Shown: piece by piece, positions 33,668 through 42,745 of the stretch
Layout of the letters: each line of letters opens with the position of its first letter
How positions within the stretch are numbered: the first letter of the stretch is position 1
Assembly: GCA_902589705.1 (NCBI GenBank)
Contig: CACITX010000002.1
Location: 1-48,000, forward strand
Reading direction: 5' to 3'
Source: an uncultured Pelagibacteraceae bacterium
Lineage (GTDB): Bacteria; Pseudomonadota; Alphaproteobacteria; Pelagibacterales; Pelagibacteraceae
DNA length: 48,000 nucleotides
The notes under the pieces: model-generated
Seen by the model: the letters and a program-made list of their open reading frames with translations, nothing else
Told to the model about the DNA's origin: nothing
Databases searched by the model: none
Made by a program: the position numbers and the translations under genes

Positions 33668-34924
33668 ATGCAAAAACTCATAATTAAAGGTAAGAGGAAT
33701 CTAAGTGGAAAAATTTTGATATCTGGCTCTAAAAACGCAACATTACCAATTTTAGCGGCATGCATATTAAGTAATAATATTAAACTTCAAAACGTTCCGT
33801 TAGTGAAAGATATTTTTACAATGATTGAGCTTTTAGAGTTTATTGGACTTAAGGTTAAAATATTAAAAAAACAGAATACTTTTAAAATTTTAAATAATGG
33901 TAAAAAAATTAACACGTTAGCTCCATACAAGCTTGTTAAGACAATGAGAGCTGGAGTATTAGTTCTTGGCTCATTATTAACAAAATATAAAAAAGCAAAA
34001 GTTTCTCTTCCTGGTGGTTGTGCCATAGGCACCAGACCAGTTGATCTACATTTATTTGCATTAAAAAAAATGGGTGCAAAAATTAGAATTAAGAATGGAT
34101 ATATAATAGCTGAAGCCAAAAAAGGATTGAAAGGCTCAATAATAAAATTTCCTTCTATTTCAGTTGGAGCAACCGAAAACGCTTTATTGGCTGCATTTAA
34201 TGCAAAAGGAAAAACAATTTTAAAAAATTGTGCGATTGAGCCTGAAATTAAAGATTTAATTTCATTTTTAATAAAATTAGGAGCCAATATTAAATTATCC
34301 GGAAGAACTATAATCATTAATGAGAGTGTCAATAAAAGACTTAAGGCTAATCATGAAGTAATGTTTGATAGAATAGAAGCTGGAACTTATTTAATTGCGA
34401 GCGCTTTAGTTGGTAAAAGGATTACTATAGATAGAATTAATCCAGAAATAATAAAAACAGAAATAAATATACTTAAAAAGATAGGTATCAAAATTAAAAA
34501 AAATAAATCTTCAATAACAATTCTTAATAGTAAAAATTTGAAAAAGATTAATATATCAACAAAACCTTATCCCGGTTTTCCCACTGATCTTCAAGCTCAA
34601 CTAATGGTTCTTTTAACACAAGCAGAGGGCACTTCTAAAATAAAAGAGGATATATTTGAAAATAGATTTATGCATGTTCCAGAATTAAATAGAATGGGTG
34701 CAAAAATTGAAATAAATAATAAAATTGCAATTATTAATGGTCCAACAAGGTTAACAGGAGCAGAAGTAATGGCAACTGATTTGAGAGCTTCAGTAAGTTT
34801 AGTTTTAGCAGGATTAGTTGCTGAAAATAGAACAATAATAAATAGAATTTATCATCTTGATCGAGGCTATGAGTTTTTAGAAAAAAAATTAAAAAGTTGT
34901 AAAGCAGAAATTAGAAGGGTCTAA
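33668..34924 (+). CDS. murA: UDP-N-acetylglucosamine 1-carboxyvinyltransferase (MurA)
   Basis: 418 residues. The substrate-binding ISGSKNATLPIL (Lys22, Asn23) and the loop PGGCAIGTRPVDLHLF with the fosfomycin-target Cys118 are intact, as is FPTDLQAQLM with the catalytic Asp. It transfers enolpyruvyl from PEP to UDP-GlcNAc, the first committed peptidoglycan step. Cys at 118 predicts normal fosfomycin reactivity. The stop overlaps the DUF2948 ATG by one base. The murA-DUF2948-hisD order is common in alphaproteobacteria. Confidence 0.98.
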   Translation: MQKLIIKGKRNLSGKILISGSKNATLPILAACILSNNIKLQNVPLVKDIFTMIELLEFIGLKVKILKKQNTFKILNNGKKINTLAPYKLVKTMRAGVLVLGSLLTKYKKAKVSLPGGCAIGTRPVDLHLFALKKMGAKIRIKNGYIIAEAKKGLKGSIIKFPSISVGATENALLAAFNAKGKTILKNCAIEPEIKDLISFLIKLGANIKLSGRTIIINESVNKRLKANHEVMFDRIEAGTYLIASALVGKRITIDRINPEIIKTEINILKKIGIKIKKNKSSITILNSKNLKKINISTKPYPGFPTDLQAQLMVLLTQAEGTSKIKEDIFENRFMHVPELNRMGAKIEINNKIAIINGPTRLTGAEVMATDLRASVSLVLAGLVAENRTIINRIYHLDRGYEFLEKKLKSCKAEIRRV

Positions 34925-35367
34925 TGGTGGTTAAAAATTTAAAATTAATAGCAAAAACTGAAGAAGATATAAAAGTTGTTTCAGCTCACCTTCAAGACTC
35001 AATTTTGAGTGTTGCAGATATTGCTAATTTAAAAAAAAATAAGATTTTTCTTATGCAATTAAATCGTTTCATGTGGGAAGATGTAGAAAAAGGAGTTTTT
35101 AGAAAAAATAAGAGAATTAGAACGGTTTTGAAATTTGATAATGTCTTAAAAGTATTCTCAAAAAATATTAATCAGAAAAAAAAAGATAATTTCTTGGACT
35201 TTCTAGCTATTGAAACTATTAAGATGCCTGATAATAACTATGAAATGAAAATAACTTTTGCTGGAGACTCGATCATTAGTATTATCGCAGAAGTCATTGA
35301 AGTGACTTTAGACGATCAAGGAGAGGCTTGGGATACTAAAAACAAACCAAAACACCAAGTGATATAA
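34924..35367 (+). CDS. DUF2948-family protein
   Basis: 147 residues. The opening LKLIAKTEEDIKVVSAHLQDSI, the central FLMQLNRFMWEDVEKG and the ending DDQGEAWDTKNKPKH match the alphaproteobacterial DUF2948 family. The function is unknown. It has no membrane span or signal peptide and is probably cytoplasmic. It overlaps both murA and hisD by one base (TAATG at each junction), so it is locked between a cell-wall and a histidine gene as in other alphaproteobacteria. The tight coupling argues for constitutive housekeeping expression. Confidence 0.88.
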   Translation: MVVKNLKLIAKTEEDIKVVSAHLQDSILSVADIANLKKNKIFLMQLNRFMWEDVEKGVFRKNKRIRTVLKFDNVLKVFSKNINQKKKDNFLDFLAIETIKMPDNNYEMKITFAGDSIISIIAEVIEVTLDDQGEAWDTKNKPKHQVI

Positions 35368-36665
35368 TGCTCAAAACTTTTAATTATAACAAAAATGGAG
35401 CTTCTAAAATACTAGAGGTTTTTTTAAATAAACGAAAACTTAATCAAAAAAATATAGCTTCTTCGGTTTACAAGATAATTCAAGATGTAAAAAGAAACGG
35501 GGATAAAGCTGTATTAAAATATGAAAAAAAATTTTCAAATATAAAAACTAAATCTAATAAAGTTTTTTTTTCAAATAAAGAAATTAATCAAGTTGCTAAA
35601 AAAACAGATTTAAAAATAAAAAAAGCTATAGATTTAGCCTATAATAGAATTAAAAAATTTCACTCAAAACAAAAGTTTTCAAACTTTAAGTTTAAGGATA
35701 AGTATAATAATGAACTTTCTTATAAATACTCATCAATAGATAAAGTTGGAGTTTATGTACCAGGTGGCATAGCAAGCTATCCAAGTACTGTTTTGATGAA
35801 TTGTATTCCAGCTATAGTAGCAGGTGTAAAAAACATATATTTAACAACACCATCTTTAGACTCAAAAATTAATCCAGCGGTAGTTTATGCAGCTAAAAAA
35901 TGTGGAGTAAAAAAAATTTATAAAACTGGAGGAGCTCATTCAATTGCTGCTTTAACATACGGTACAAAAAACTTTCAGAAAGTCGATAAAATAGTTGGAC
36001 CTGGAAATGCTTTTGTAGCATTTGCTAAAAAAGAGGTATTTGGAGATGTAGGTATTGATATGGTGGCAGGACCCTCAGAAGTGAGTATTGTTGGTGATAA
36101 ATATTCTGATCCAAAATTAATAGCTGCAGATTTAATTGCTCAAGCCGAACATGATATTTATGCTCAATCAATTTTAATTACAGATAATAAAAAATTAATA
36201 AGCTTAGTTAATAAAAATTTAAAACAACAATTAGTTAATTTACCTAAAAAAAAAATTGCTATGCAAAGCTTAAAAAAATTTGGATTAGCAATATACACTA
36301 ATAAAAGAGATAAAATTTCGGAAATAATTAATACAATAGCACCAGAACATCTAGAATTATGTACTTCATTTAATAATAGATTAATTAAAGATGTAAAGAA
36401 CGCAGGTTCAATATTTATTGGAAAATTTTCACCCGAGGCTATTGGCGATTATTTGGCAGGACCTAACCACGTTTTACCTACCTCTGGTTCAGCACGATTT
36501 TCTTCAGGCTTGTCTGTTAATGATTTTTTAAAAAGGCATTCATTAATAAAAATAACCAAATCAGGTATTGAAAGATTAGGCGCATCGGTTATAAATTTAG
36601 CAAAGTATGAGAATTTGGATGGTCATGCTAACTCTGTAAAAATAAGATTAAAAAAGGGTAAATAA
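35367..36665 (+). CDS. hisD: Histidinol dehydrogenase
   Basis: 432 residues. GVYVPGGIASYPSTVLM, KVDKIVGPGNAFVA, DMVAGPSEVSIV, the metal-binding QAEHDIYAQSILIT, the catalytic IAPEHLELC and the C-terminal DGHANSV are all in place. It oxidises histidinol to histidine in two NAD-dependent steps using Zn2+. No other his gene is in the window. The TAA is directly followed by the TTG start of infA with no spacer. Confidence 0.98.
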   Translation: MLKTFNYNKNGASKILEVFLNKRKLNQKNIASSVYKIIQDVKRNGDKAVLKYEKKFSNIKTKSNKVFFSNKEINQVAKKTDLKIKKAIDLAYNRIKKFHSKQKFSNFKFKDKYNNELSYKYSSIDKVGVYVPGGIASYPSTVLMNCIPAIVAGVKNIYLTTPSLDSKINPAVVYAAKKCGVKKIYKTGGAHSIAALTYGTKNFQKVDKIVGPGNAFVAFAKKEVFGDVGIDMVAGPSEVSIVGDKYSDPKLIAADLIAQAEHDIYAQSILITDNKKLISLVNKNLKQQLVNLPKKKIAMQSLKKFGLAIYTNKRDKISEIINTIAPEHLELCTSFNNRLIKDVKNAGSIFIGKFSPEAIGDYLAGPNHVLPTSGSARFSSGLSVNDFLKRHSLIKITKSGIERLGASVINLAKYENLDGHANSVKIRLKKGK

Positions 36666-36881
36666 TTGGCGAAACAAGAAACTTTAGAATTTAAAGGAAA
36701 AGTAACAGAACTTTTACCTAATGCTATGTTTAGAGTTAAATTAGAAAATAATCATGAAATCTTAGCTCATACAGCTGGGAAACTAAGAAAAAATAGAATT
36801 AGAGTTTTAGCCGGAGACAATGTAATGGTTGAAATGACACCATACGATTTAACTAAAGGTAGAATTACTTTTAGATTTTAG
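36666..36881 (+). CDS. infA: Translation initiation factor IF-1
   Basis: 71 residues, [19 protein letters not shown] and onward to KGRITFRF, the complete OB-fold IF-1. The start is TTG 36666, immediately after the hisD TAA; no in-frame ATG would keep the conserved N-terminus. AAGGG at about 36654-36658 is a suitable ribosome-binding site seven bases upstream. IF-1 occupies the 30S A site during initiation, and using a weak start for an initiation factor is notable. Its TAG stop ends on the first base of tRNA-Phe. Confidence 0.97.
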   Translation: MAKQETLEFKGKVTELLPNAMFRVKLENNHEILAHTAGKLRKNRIRVLAGDNVMVEMTPYDLTKGRITFRF

Positions 36882-36955
36882 GCCTTGTAGCTCAGTAGTA
36901 GAGCAGTACCCTGAAAAGGTATGTGTCGTAAGTGCGATTCTTACCAAGGCCACCA
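36881..36955 (+). tRNA. tRNA-Phe (anticodon GAA), unusual D- and T-loops
   Basis: 75 nt with encoded CCA. The acceptor GGCCTTG/CAAGGCC is perfect, discriminator A. The D stem GCTC/GAGC encloses a seven-base loop AGTAGTA. The anticodon stem GTACC/GGTAT (one G-U) holds loop CTGAAAA, and the T stem GTAAG/CTTAC encloses TGCGATT. Aligned to standard tRNA numbering, G18 is replaced by A and U55 by G, while G19, C56, T54 and A58 are kept. The first G is the last base of the infA TAG stop. The stems are all intact, so it looks functional rather than decayed. Confidence 0.9.
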
Positions 36956-37008
36956 CCCACAACTTTTACACATCGAAAAACAAAAATTAATCTGATAATT
37001 ATTTTAGA

Positions 37009-38409
37009 ATGGATAAAAAAATAGGATTATTTTGGTTAAGAGATGACTTTCGATTTGAAAAAAATCATGGGTTAATTGAGGCCACTACCAAACATGATCA
37101 AGTGGTTGTTTTTTATCTTTATAAAAAAGATACATACAAATACCAAGAAGCTCAAAAATGGTGGTTAAGTAGATCGCTATCAAATTTTAAAAAAAAACTA
37201 AATGAATTAAGCATTTCTCTTGAAATAGTTGAAACTAATTCATTTAGATCTTTCTTTGATTTTCTTATTAAAAAAAAAGACTTCGCAATTTATTGGAATA
37301 AGGTTTATGAGCCAGATTATTTAAAATTTGATGAATATTTATTAAACATTTTTAAAAAGAAAAATATTCATCACAAAATATTTAAAGGAAATGCTCTTAA
37401 TGAAATAAATGAAGTAAAAAAAGGTGATGGAACTCCGTTCAAGGTGTTCACTCCATTTTGGAGAGCAGCAGAAAAATTCTTCTCTGAAAAGATACCACCA
37501 AAAGATAGAGCAATTAAGAATTGTAAAAATAAAACAAATTATTTTAATAATTGTATTAATGCTGAGAAGATATTGCCTAAGAAAAATTGGTTTAAAAATT
37601 TTGAAAAAATTTGGAACCCAGATGAAAAATTTGCATCAAAAGAATTACAAAATTTTATTAAAGAGAGAATAATGAATTATTCTGAAGGGCGGAACTTTCC
37701 AAATATAGCAGGCACATCTAAATTATCTCCATTTATAAAATTTGGCCAAATTCATGTTGAAACAATATGGGATGAATGTATTAAAAAAAAGTCAAAAACA
37801 ATTGGAACCTCAAAGTTTCTAACAGAAATTGGGTGGCGTGAATTTAATCATTCGTTAATAAATCATTTTCCACACATGTTAAAAAATAATTACTCCAAAA
37901 AATTTGATAAATTTCCATGGCAAAAAAATTCTAAATTTTTAAATGCATGGAAAAAAGGACTAACTGGATATCCAATAGTTGATGCAGGGATGAGAGAACT
38001 TAATTCTACTGGCTGGATGCACAATAGAGTTAGAATGATAGTTGGATCATTTTTAGTGAAACACTTATTAATTAATTGGAAAGAAGGTGAAAAATATTTC
38101 AGAAACTGCCTGTTAGATTACAGTCCAGCCAGTAATGTTGCAGGATGGCAGTGGGTTGCAGGCTGCGGCGCAGACGCTGCACCATACTTTAGAATATTTA
38201 ATCCAATTCTTCAGGGAGAGAAATTTGATAAAGAAGGTGATTACGTTAAAAAATGGGTACCTGAATTAAAAAATTTATCAAAAAAATTTATTCATAAACC
38301 TTGGGAATTAAATGATGAGAAATTTAAATTAGGAAGAGATTATCCATATCCTATTGTTAAACATGAGGAAGCAAGATTAAAAGCTTTAAATGCTTTTAAA
38401 AAAATTTAA
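37009..38409 (+). CDS. phrB: Deoxyribodipyrimidine photolyase (cryptochrome/photolyase family, class I type)
   Basis: 466 residues. The N-terminal antenna domain starts GLFWLRDDFRFEKNHGL. The FAD domain carries TEIGWREFNHSL, GYPIVDAGMRELNSTGWMHNR, and the C-terminal LLDYSPASNVAGWQWVAGCGADAAPYFRIFNP, typical of CPD photolyases. It repairs UV-induced cyclobutane pyrimidine dimers using blue light, sensible for a surface-ocean cell. It follows tRNA-Phe by 53 bases and converges with secA with two bases between stop codons. A cryptochrome photoreceptor is less likely given the full active site. Confidence 0.93.
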   Translation: MDKKIGLFWLRDDFRFEKNHGLIEATTKHDQVVVFYLYKKDTYKYQEAQKWWLSRSLSNFKKKLNELSISLEIVETNSFRSFFDFLIKKKDFAIYWNKVYEPDYLKFDEYLLNIFKKKNIHHKIFKGNALNEINEVKKGDGTPFKVFTPFWRAAEKFFSEKIPPKDRAIKNCKNKTNYFNNCINAEKILPKKNWFKNFEKIWNPDEKFASKELQNFIKERIMNYSEGRNFPNIAGTSKLSPFIKFGQIHVETIWDECIKKKSKTIGTSKFLTEIGWREFNHSLINHFPHMLKNNYSKKFDKFPWQKNSKFLNAWKKGLTGYPIVDAGMRELNSTGWMHNRVRMIVGSFLVKHLLINWKEGEKYFRNCLLDYSPASNVAGWQWVAGCGADAAPYFRIFNPILQGEKFDKEGDYVKKWVPELKNLSKKFIHKPWELNDEKFKLGRDYPYPIVKHEEARLKALNAFKKI

Positions 38410-38411
38410 TT

Positions 38412-40973
38412 TTAAATATTTCCGTGACAGTGTTTGAATTTTTTTCCAGATCCACATGGGCATTTTTCATTTCTTCCAACTTTTTTATCAGAATTACTCT
38501 CTAAAACCTCCTCTTTTTCTTTTATTTTTTCTTCTGAAGAAACTACAATATTTAGATTTAAGAGAAATTTAATTAAATCATTTTTTATTTTTGACAATAA
38601 TCCCTCAAATAATACAAAAGCTTCTTTTTTAAACTCAGATAAAGGATCTTTTTGACCATATTGTCTAAGGCCAATAACTTGTCTTAGTTGTTCGAGATAT
38701 TGTAGATGTGATCTCCAAGAAAAATCAATAATTTGCAAAAATATTTTTTTTTCTAAAATATCATTTTGATCTTTACCTAAAATCTTAATTCTTGAATTTT
38801 TCTTATCAGAGTAGATAATTTTGATTTTGTTATTAAATTCATTTTCTTTTAATTTGCCATAATTTATTAAATCCCTATCAATAATTGAATTTCCGGTTAT
38901 ATTTTTTATTTCAGAAATGTAATTTTTCTCATCTCCAGATTTTTGAAAATTTAATCTAGCTGAATTTAAATTTCCTAAAATTTCATCAAAAAAATCGTTC
39001 AAAATTATCTCAATACTATCTTCTTTAAGTATTTTTAATCTCTGAGAAAATATTACTTGCCTTTGATCATTCATTACATCATCGAATTTAATTAAAGTTT
39101 TTCTTATATCAAAATTTCTGCTCTCAACTTTTTTTTGGGCTCTTTCCATAGCTTTGTTAATCCAAGGGTGGTCAATAGACTCATTTTCTTTGAGACCTAG
39201 TTTTTTAAGCATTCCATCAATTGAGTCTCCTCCAAAAATTCTCATTAGTTCATCTTGAAGACTTATAAAAAAAATTGTACTGCCAGGATCTCCTTGTCTT
39301 CCAGATCTTCCTCGTAACTGATTATCAATTCTTCTACTTTCATGACGCTCTGTTCCTATTATAAATAATCCACCAAGCTCTTTGACTTTTTTTTCATTAA
39401 CTCTGATCTCTTCAATATTTTGTTTTTTTCCATCTAGAATAAAATCTTTGTTCCCTCCAAGTTTTATGTCTGTGCCCCGACCTGCCATATTAGTAGCTAT
39501 TGTCACAGCTCCAATTTTTCCTGCTTCTGCAATTATTTGTGCCTCTTGTTCGTGGTGCTTTGCATTAAGAACATTATGTTTAATTTTTTTACTGTTTAAA
39601 TAACTTGAAATTTTTTCTGATTTTTCAATACTTGTTGTTCCAACTAACACCGGTTGACCTTTGTTATTACATTCAATTATCTTATTTGAAATTGCATGAT
39701 ATTTTTCTTTTTCAGTACGATAAATTTGATCGTTGAAATCTTTTCTCATCGTCTCTTTATTTGTAGGGATTGAAACCACATTTAATTTATAAATGTCAAA
39801 AAACTCCTCCGACTCTGTCATTGCAGTTCCAGTCATACCAGCTAATTTTTTATAAAGCCTAAAATAGTTTTGGTAAGTAATTGAAGCTAATGTTTGATTT
39901 TCTTCTTGAATTTGAACATTTTCTTTTGACTCAATCGCTTGATGAAGTCCATCTGAAAACCTTCTACCATCTAACACCCTTCCAGTAAATTCATCAATGA
40001 TTTGAACTTTGCCATCTTTCACAATGTAGTCTGTATCTTTCTTAAAAATTAAATTTGCTTTAAGCGCTTGATTAATATGATGCACCAAATCTAGATTAGC
40101 TGGATCATAAAAGTTAGTATTTTTTAGTATTCTTTTTTGAATTGCAAGTTTTTCAATTTTATCAATTCCTAAATCTGTTAGAATTACGTTTTTATTTTTT
40201 TCATCTAACTCATAATCTTTTTTTTCTAAGTATTGTATAAAATTATTCGATGTTTCATATAATGTTGTTTTGTCTTCAAGCTTTCCTGAAATTATTAAAG
40301 GTGTTCTAGACTCATCAATCAGAATACTGTCTACTTCATCAACAATGCAAAAATTATGATCTCTCTGAACCATTTCATTAAGATCATACTTCATATTATC
40401 TCTTAAATAATCAAACCCTAGTTCATTGTTGGTTGCATAGGTTATATCATTAGAGTAGTTTTTCTTCCTTTTCACATCATCAATATCATTTGTTATACAC
40501 CCCGTGGTGACACCTAAATAATTGAAAACTTTACCCATCCACTCAGAATCTCTTTTTGCAAGGTAATCATTTACTGTTACAATATGAACTCCTTTTCCTG
40601 TCAATGAATTTAAATAAGCGGGCAAAGTTGAGACAAGAGTTTTACCCTCACCAGTTTTCATTTCAGCTATTTTTCCTTGATGAAGTATTAACCCCCCAGC
40701 AAGCTGAACGTCATAGTGTCTCTCGCCTAAGGTTCTCTTAGCAGCTTCTCTAACCAAAGCAAATGTTTCCGGAATAATCTCATTAATATTTAAGTAACCA
40801 TCCTGAGCTTTTTTTTTATAATTAAAAGTTTTTTCTTTAAAATCTGCCTCAGTTAAAGACCTGATCTCGTTTTCTTTACGATTAATGGCCTCAATAATAT
40901 TTTTGATTTTATCTAATTCTTGTTGATTAGAGCTTTTAAATATTTTACTAAAAGTTCTTGTAAACAAATTCAT
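38412..40973 (-). CDS. secA: Preprotein translocase ATPase SecA
   Basis: 853 residues. Walker A is MKTGEGKT at 105-112, and the DEAD-like VDEVDSILIDESRTPLIISG follows near 208. The second nucleotide fold has TNMAGRGTDIKLGG and the arginine-finger region GRSGRQGDPGS. The C-terminal zinc motif CPCGSGKKFKHCH (Cys838, Cys840, Cys849, His850) binds SecB and phospholipids. It powers Sec-dependent export, needed for the signal-peptide proteins in this window. Slightly shorter than E. coli SecA (901), mostly in the C-terminal linker. It is divergent from argJ over 44 bp. Confidence 0.98.
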   Translation of the reverse strand: MNLFTRTFSKIFKSSNQQELDKIKNIIEAINRKENEIRSLTEADFKEKTFNYKKKAQDGYLNINEIIPETFALVREAAKRTLGERHYDVQLAGGLILHQGKIAEMKTGEGKTLVSTLPAYLNSLTGKGVHIVTVNDYLAKRDSEWMGKVFNYLGVTTGCITNDIDDVKRKKNYSNDITYATNNELGFDYLRDNMKYDLNEMVQRDHNFCIVDEVDSILIDESRTPLIISGKLEDKTTLYETSNNFIQYLEKKDYELDEKNKNVILTDLGIDKIEKLAIQKRILKNTNFYDPANLDLVHHINQALKANLIFKKDTDYIVKDGKVQIIDEFTGRVLDGRRFSDGLHQAIESKENVQIQEENQTLASITYQNYFRLYKKLAGMTGTAMTESEEFFDIYKLNVVSIPTNKETMRKDFNDQIYRTEKEKYHAISNKIIECNNKGQPVLVGTTSIEKSEKISSYLNSKKIKHNVLNAKHHEQEAQIIAEAGKIGAVTIATNMAGRGTDIKLGGNKDFILDGKKQNIEEIRVNEKKVKELGGLFIIGTERHESRRIDNQLRGRSGRQGDPGSTIFFISLQDELMRIFGGDSIDGMLKKLGLKENESIDHPWINKAMERAQKKVESRNFDIRKTLIKFDDVMNDQRQVIFSQRLKILKEDSIEIILNDFFDEILGNLNSARLNFQKSGDEKNYISEIKNITGNSIIDRDLINYGKLKENEFNNKIKIIYSDKKNSRIKILGKDQNDILEKKIFLQIIDFSWRSHLQYLEQLRQVIGLRQYGQKDPLSEFKKEAFVLFEGLLSKIKNDLIKFLLNLNIVVSSEEKIKEKEEVLESNSDKKVGRNEKCPCGSGKKFKHCHGNI

Positions 40974-41017
40974 TTTACATCTATATATGTATTATTTGAT
41001 TAAATTAAACTGTAATA
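40974..41017. promoter_or_regulatory. 44-bp divergent intergenic region between secA and argJ
   Basis: Divergent starts 44 bases apart, sequence almost entirely A/T with TATATATG. There is no room for a SecM-like or other leader upstream of secA. Specific promoter boxes cannot be distinguished. Confidence 0.35.
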
Positions 41018-42322
41018 ATGACAATAAATATTAAAAATTTCTTAAGCGATAAAACAAAACTATCAAAAATGGGTGAGTTTCAGAACCTTAAACAAATCGA
41101 AGGTTTAGAAATGGCCTCTATATCAGCAGATTTGTATAATGATGGAAGAGATGATTTAGCGTTATTTTATTTTTCAAAAGGGGCTAATTATGCAACATTG
41201 ACTACATCAAATAGCATCACTGCAGAATTTATACCTTGGAATAATAATTCTCATAAAAAAATAATTAAAGGTCTATTGGTAAACACAAAAAATGCTAACA
41301 CATTTACTGGCAAACAAGGAAAAGAGAGTATTGATACGTTAGCAAAAAATTTATCTAGGTTATTGACAATCAAAGAGTCTAAAAATCAGAAAGGAACAAG
41401 CGAAACAGTAAAAATAAAAGATCTTATTTTTGCTTCTACAGGAGTAATCGGGGAGGAGTTTCCAGTTGAACAAATCAAAGATAGACTTTCTGATTTAGTA
41501 GACAAATTAAGAACAGAACATAATAAAATGTATTGGATTAAAATGGCTTCAGCAATTATGACAACTGACACAAAGCCTAAAGTAGCTTATGAGGAAATAA
41601 TAATTGGAGATGAATTAATTAAAATTTCTGCAATTGCAAAAGGATCTGGAATGATTGCCCCAAATTTAGCTACTATGCTCTCATTCATATTCACTAATGC
41701 TGATATTAATTCAAATTTATTAAAAACATTATTAAAGAGAGCAGTTGCTAATTCTTTTAATGCGATAACAGTAGACAGTGATCAATCAACAAATGATATG
41801 GTTACTATTTTTTCTACAAAGGCGGTTAAATTGGGATCAAATATTTCTTTGAATGATAACGCAGTTCAGAAATTTGAAATTGCACTAAAAAATTTGTGTT
41901 TAAATCTTGCTAAGCAAATAGTTGTTGATGGTGAGGGAGCTAAAAAATTTGTAACAGTAAATGTAATTAATGCTAAATCTTTAGGGAGTGCAAAAAATAT
42001 TGCTTTTTCAATTGCTAACTCCCCTTTATTCAAGACCGCTGTTGCTGGAGAAGACCCTAATTGGGGAAGAATCGCTATGGGGATTGGCAAGTCAGGAGAA
42101 TTGGTAGATCAAAAAAAATTAAAAATTAAAATCGGAAATTTTGTTGTTGCAGAAAATGGGAGAATTTCTGAGAGCTATGATGAAAAAAAATTAAAAGAAT
42201 ATATGCAATGGGGTTCGATCATTATCGAAGTAAATCTTAAACTTGGTAATGATAGTTTTACATGTTACACATGTGACTTCACACACGACTATATAGACAT
42301 TAATGCTGATTATAGAAATTAG
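41018..42322 (+). CDS. argJ: Bifunctional glutamate N-acetyltransferase/amino-acid acetyltransferase (ArgJ)
   Basis: 434 residues, longer than the usual ~405 mainly in the N-terminal part. The self-cleavage site is AKGSGMIAPNLATMLSF, where Thr219 would become the N-terminal nucleophile of the beta chain. Upstream ASTGVIGE is the oxyanion segment and later GEDPNWGRIAMGIG closes the site. It transfers acetyl from N-acetylornithine to glutamate, running the arginine pathway as a cycle, and works with ArgB at 26801. The stop directly abuts the DUF1178 ATG. Confidence 0.97.
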   Translation: MTINIKNFLSDKTKLSKMGEFQNLKQIEGLEMASISADLYNDGRDDLALFYFSKGANYATLTTSNSITAEFIPWNNNSHKKIIKGLLVNTKNANTFTGKQGKESIDTLAKNLSRLLTIKESKNQKGTSETVKIKDLIFASTGVIGEEFPVEQIKDRLSDLVDKLRTEHNKMYWIKMASAIMTTDTKPKVAYEEIIIGDELIKISAIAKGSGMIAPNLATMLSFIFTNADINSNLLKTLLKRAVANSFNAITVDSDQSTNDMVTIFSTKAVKLGSNISLNDNAVQKFEIALKNLCLNLAKQIVVDGEGAKKFVTVNVINAKSLGSAKNIAFSIANSPLFKTAVAGEDPNWGRIAMGIGKSGELVDQKKLKIKIGNFVVAENGRISESYDEKKLKEYMQWGSIIIEVNLKLGNDSFTCYTCDFTHDYIDINADYRN

Positions 42323-42745
42323 ATGATTAAATATAATTTAAAATGCCATAAGGATCATGAGTTTGAAAGTTGGTTTTCAAGCTCAAAGGAATTTGAAAAA
42401 TTGAAGAAAAAAAGATTATTGGAATGTATTTATTGTTCATCAAAAAATATAGATAAATCTATAATGTCTCCAATGGTATCAAATACAAAAAGTAAAAATG
42501 AGGAATCTGATATTATGAGAAAAGATTTAAAGAATCATCAGAATAAACTGCTTAAATTAAGAAAATTTATAGAAAAAAACTTTGATTATGTTGGGAAGGA
42601 CTTTAGCAAAAAAGTAAGAGAAATTTATTATGACAAAAAAAATAAAAAAGGAATTTATGGAATAACAACTTCTGAGGAAAGGAAGGAACTATCTGAGGAA
42701 GGAATAGATTTATTATCAATTCCTTGGATTAATAAAGACAACTAA
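42323..42745 (+). CDS. DUF1178-family protein with Cys/His cluster
   Basis: 140 residues. The N-terminus starts MIKYNLKCHKDHEFESWFSSS, with Cys8, His12, Cys35 and Cys38 forming a probable zinc ribbon, and SPMVSN follows, a pattern of alphaproteobacterial DUF1178 (COG5319). The C-terminal helix region ends in a YGITTSEERKELSEEGIDLLSIPWINK motif typical of the family. The function is unknown. It follows argJ without a gap and converges with ubiG, the two stop codons sharing three bases (CTAA). Confidence 0.88.
   Translation: MIKYNLKCHKDHEFESWFSSSKEFEKLKKKRLLECIYCSSKNIDKSIMSPMVSNTKSKNEESDIMRKDLKNHQNKLLKLRKFIEKNFDYVGKDFSKKVREIYYDKKNKKGIYGITTSEERKELSEEGIDLLSIPWINKDN

Noticed and set aside
33787-34332. 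Minus-strand 181-codon frame within murA
   Set aside because: Long only because of codon bias; fully covered by murA, which has all its motifs.
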